Shown here piece after piece: positions 5,316 to 7,486 of a stretch of 7,486 nt of DNA (the stretch's first letter is position 1; every line of letters starts with the position of its first letter). Position numbers and translations under genes: made by a program. Below the pieces are notes generated by a model. That model saw nothing but the letters and a program-made list of their open reading frames with translations, had not been told where the DNA came from and did no database searches. This DNA comes from Alphaproteobacteria bacterium (GTDB taxonomy: Bacteria > Pseudomonadota > Alphaproteobacteria > DSM-16000 > Inquilinaceae). Where the stretch lies: NCBI GenBank assembly GCA_029263555.1, contig JAJUFW010000133.1, positions 1 through 7,486 of the forward strand, written 5' to 3'.

Positions 5316-6281
5316 ATGAAGCGCATCCTGAACTTCGTGGTCGCCGCCGCGGCGCTCGCGCTGGGCGCATGGGGGGCTCCTGCTTCCGCAGAGTATCCCG
5401 AGAAGCCGATCCGGCTGATCGTGCCGTTCGCGCAGGGCGGCGCGACGGATACGGTCGGTCGCATGATCGCGACGCCGCTCGAGCAGAAGCTCGGCCAGCC
5501 GGTGATCGTGGTCAACCAGCCGGGCGCGGGCGGCGCCGTGGGCATCGCCAACATGGTCCAGGCCCGTCCCGACGGCTATACGCTGGCCGTGGGCGCCAAC
5601 GACAGCATCTCGGCCCGCCCGTTGATGACCGAGAGCGGCTACACGATCGACGACATCGAGCCGATCGCAATGGTGGCCGACGGCCCGATCGGCATCGCCG
5701 TCAGATCGGACAGCCCTTACCAGACCATCGACGACCTGATCGCCGCGATGAAGGCGGGCACCGTCAACTGGTCGAGCCCGGGCGCGGGCACCGGTCCGCA
5801 CCTCGCCACCGAGGCCTTCCTCGACAAGGCCGGTATCGAAGCGGCCCACGTCAATTCCGCCAGCGCCAAGGAAGCGCTTCTGAAGGTGCTTTCGGGAGAG
5901 GTCGTCTTCGTCGCGGCAACCGGCTCGAACTTCCCGTCCATGATCTCCGAGTCGTCCGGCGGCATCCGCGCGCTTGCGCTGATGGCCGAGGAGCGCTGGG
6001 ACCGTCTCCCCGACGTGCCGACCTTCAGGGAACAGGGGCACGACATGATCGCCACGCAATGGTTCGGCCTTGTCGCACCCAAGGGCACGCCGAAAGAGGT
6101 CATCGACGTGCTGGCCGAAGAAGTGCGCGTCATCCTGGACTCCGCCGAAGCGGATGAGCTGCTTGCGAAGTTCCACTTCAGCGGCGCCTATCTGCCGCCG
6201 GCCGAGTTCGGCGACAAGATGCGCCAGGAGGCCGAGGCGCTGAAGCCTGTCCTCGAAAAGATCGGCATGGCCAAGAAGTGA
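5316..6281 (+). CDS. Tripartite tricarboxylate transporter substrate-binding protein (Bug/TctC family), copy 2
   Basis: A 321-residue periplasmic receptor. The signal peptide MKRILNFVVAAAALALGAWG-APASA is probably cut after residue 25. The mature part starts EYPEKPIRLIVPFAQGGATD and aligns with copy 1 over all 296 residues with no gap, ending in the same IGMAKK. Shared family motifs are VNQPGAGGAVGIAN, QARPDGYTL, RPLMTESGYT, WSSPG, GPHLATE, PDVPTF and TQWFGLVAPKGTP. One visible difference is SGEVVF where copy 1 has SGEVDF: the acidic residue commonly found there in the family is Val197 here. AGGGGGAA (5302-5309) gives the ribosome binding site. Its stop is followed after 11 bases by tctB, so this copy is the one tightly linked to the membrane genes. 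Its ligand is unknown. Confidence 0.94.
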   Translation: MKRILNFVVAAAALALGAWGAPASAEYPEKPIRLIVPFAQGGATDTVGRMIATPLEQKLGQPVIVVNQPGAGGAVGIANMVQARPDGYTLAVGANDSISARPLMTESGYTIDDIEPIAMVADGPIGIAVRSDSPYQTIDDLIAAMKAGTVNWSSPGAGTGPHLATEAFLDKAGIEAAHVNSASAKEALLKVLSGEVVFVAATGSNFPSMISESSGGIRALALMAEERWDRLPDVPTFREQGHDMIATQWFGLVAPKGTPKEVIDVLAEEVRVILDSAEADELLAKFHFSGAYLPPAEFGDKMRQEAEALKPVLEKIGMAKK

Positions 6282-6292
6282 GGTCCGGGGCG

Positions 6293-6739
6293 ATGAACCG
6301 CGTGCTCCGACACCCGGACGTCGTAGCGGGGGCGGTGCTTGCCATCGTCGGCGCCCTATTCACCTGGCTTGCGGCGGGAATCGATCCCGGCCCGGACATG
6401 AACACGCTGCGGCCGAACTTCTTCCCGCTGCTTTGCACGGTCGGCATCACGCTCGCGGGCGTGTTCCTGTTCGTGAAGGGGCTGCGGTCGGAGCCTCGGC
6501 CCCAGCCGGACCTCGTCGACCCGCGGCTGGTCACGGTCGGTGCCCTGATGGCGATCTACTACCTGACCTTCGAGCACGTGGATTTCCGCTTCGGCTCCTG
6601 GCTCTTCGTTCTGGTCACGATGATCGTGCTCGGCTGCCGAAAGCCGCTGCAGCTCCTGCTGGTGCCGGTACTCACTTCCGGCGGGATCTACCTGTCCTTC
6701 CGTTACGTCTTCGAAATCCTGTTGCCGACATGGATCTGA
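6293..6739 (+). CDS. tctB: Tripartite tricarboxylate transporter small membrane subunit (TctB family)
   Basis: A 148-residue inner-membrane protein, the small subunit partnering TctA. It begins MNRVLRHPDVVAGAVLAIVG, the RHPD-V-AG start usual for the family. Hydrophobic segments lie at about 10-29, 43-62, 78-93, 101-115 and 119-143. The loop with DPGPDMNTLRPNFFP (31-45), leading into the second segment, is typical. The frame could start at a GTG (6278) overlapping the tctC stop, adding MRSGA. The ATG at 6293 is preferred because AGGTCCGGGG precedes it and the family begins there, but this is not certain. The gene sits between tctC copy 2 and tctA and overlaps tctA by ten bases. Length is within the usual 140-170 residues. 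Confidence 0.88.
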   Translation: MNRVLRHPDVVAGAVLAIVGALFTWLAAGIDPGPDMNTLRPNFFPLLCTVGITLAGVFLFVKGLRSEPRPQPDLVDPRLVTVGALMAIYYLTFEHVDFRFGSWLFVLVTMIVLGCRKPLQLLLVPVLTSGGIYLSFRYVFEILLPTWI

Positions 6740-7486
6740 TCTCGCTCGACGCGTTGCTGGGCGGCCTGTCCGTTCTCGCGGACCCGAACGTCCATCTCTT
6801 CATCTTCATCGGCGCCGTCGTCGGGATGGTTTTCGGTGCGGCTCCGGGGCTGACCGCGCCGGCCGCCGTCGCGCTGATGCTGCCGCTGACCTACGACATG
6901 GGTCTCGACACGTCCTTGGCCCTGCTCCTCGGTATCTACTGCAGCGGCTATTTCGCCGGCTCCATCCCGGCCATCCTGATCAACACACCGGGCACCCCCG
7001 GCAACGCCGCCACGGCGCTTGACGGCTATCCGATGGCGAGGGCGGGCCACGGCGACCGTGCGATCTCAGCCGCGACGATCAGCTCCTTCATCGGCGGGCT
7101 GGTCTCCCTGGTCCTGCTCGTCACGATCTCGCCGACGCTCGCCAGCTTCGCGCTGACCTTCACCTCCGTCGAATACTTCTCGCTCGCGATGCTCGGCATC
7201 GTCTGCGTGGCGGGCATTTCGTCGGGGGCGCTCATGAAGGGGATCGCCGCCGCGCTGATCGGGGTGTTCGTGGCGACCATCGGCCTCGATCCGACTAGCG
7301 GCGTACCCCGGCTCACTTTCGGCATCCCGGATCTTCTCGCCGGCGTACCGATCATCCCAGCGCTGATCGGCCTTTTCGCGGTATCGGAAATGCTGCTCAA
7401 GTCGAGCCGCAAGCAGACGAAGCAGGAGATCCTGGGCACGGCGAACCGCACGCCCGTCTGGAGCGTCGTGCGAGACCATGTCACGC
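6730..7486 (+). CDS. tctA: Tripartite tricarboxylate transporter large membrane subunit TctA, N-terminal half (runs off the right edge)
   Basis: The first 252 residues of the multi-spanning permease that moves the solute in the TTT system, probably driven by an ion gradient. Diagnostic motifs are FGAAPGLTAPAAVALMLPLT (35-54), GIYCSGYFAGSIPAILINTP (68-87) with GTPGNAATALDGYPMA (88-103), SSFIGGLVSL (118-127), EYFSLAMLGI (148-157), KGIAAALIGV (170-179) and GLDPTSGVPRLTFGIPDL (185-202). These match the double GxxPGL / NTPGTP pattern of the family. The ATG at 6730 lies inside the end of tctB and has no strong ribosome binding site, so translation is probably coupled. The family is about 500 residues long, so roughly half is missing beyond the window. 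There is no internal stop or frameshift. Confidence 0.94.
   Translation, partial: MDLISLDALLGGLSVLADPNVHLFIFIGAVVGMVFGAAPGLTAPAAVALMLPLTYDMGLDTSLALLLGIYCSGYFAGSIPAILINTPGTPGNAATALDGYPMARAGHGDRAISAATISSFIGGLVSLVLLVTISPTLASFALTFTSVEYFSLAMLGIVCVAGISSGALMKGIAAALIGVFVATIGLDPTSGVPRLTFGIPDLLAGVPIIPALIGLFAVSEMLLKSSRKQTKQEILGTANRTPVWSVVRDHVT

Noticed and set aside
4014..6176. Two minus-strand frames of about 300 codons opposite the tctC genes, similar to each other
   Set aside because: Their likeness only mirrors the tctC paralogy on the other strand; there is no ribosome site or family match.

Overview
The window is GC-rich and reads as a chromosomal segment of an alphaproteobacterium, most likely Rhodospirillales-like. 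This rests on three things: the leftward aroA-cmk-rpsA order, a FYDLN/TIGR02300-type acidic protein divergent from aroA (a family I know from Alphaproteobacteria), and an EPSP synthase closely resembling the Agrobacterium CP4 type. The exact genus is inference.

Left part (1-3324), housekeeping. On the minus strand aroA (985-2346) overlaps cmk (359-988) by four bases. It is followed, after a leader able to form hairpins, by the 5' part of rpsA (1-222, cut by the window edge). Together these make the shikimate-pathway step to EPSP, (d)CMP phosphorylation and ribosomal protein S1. Divergently, on the plus strand, lies a 150-aa protein with a four-cysteine zinc-ribbon-like head and a very acidic tail. 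A complete tRNA-Ala(GGC) gene follows, with the G3:U70 identity pair, encoded CCA and a strong intrinsic terminator.

Middle (3325-4076) is about 750 bases without a convincing gene. Both long reading frames crossing it are artefacts that run through the tRNA. One stretch weakly resembles the end of an IclR-type regulator. The AT-rich end of this stretch probably carries the promoter of the next cluster.

Right part (4077-7486) is a tripartite tricarboxylate transporter (TTT) locus: two tandem periplasmic binding-protein genes (tctC type), then tctB and tctA (tctA cut by the right edge). The two binding proteins align without a gap over the mature 296 residues at about 63% identity by my hand count. 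They are separated by a 267-base spacer that is AT-rich and rich in inverted repeats. The simplest model is two receptors feeding one TctBA membrane pair with different ligand preference or expression. An 11-base word occurs exactly once upstream of each receptor gene and is a candidate shared control site.

I do not see a clearly new biological system. The most interesting points are the duplicated receptor with its shared upstream word, the structured rpsA leader, and the possible regulator remnant between the tRNA and the transporter genes.
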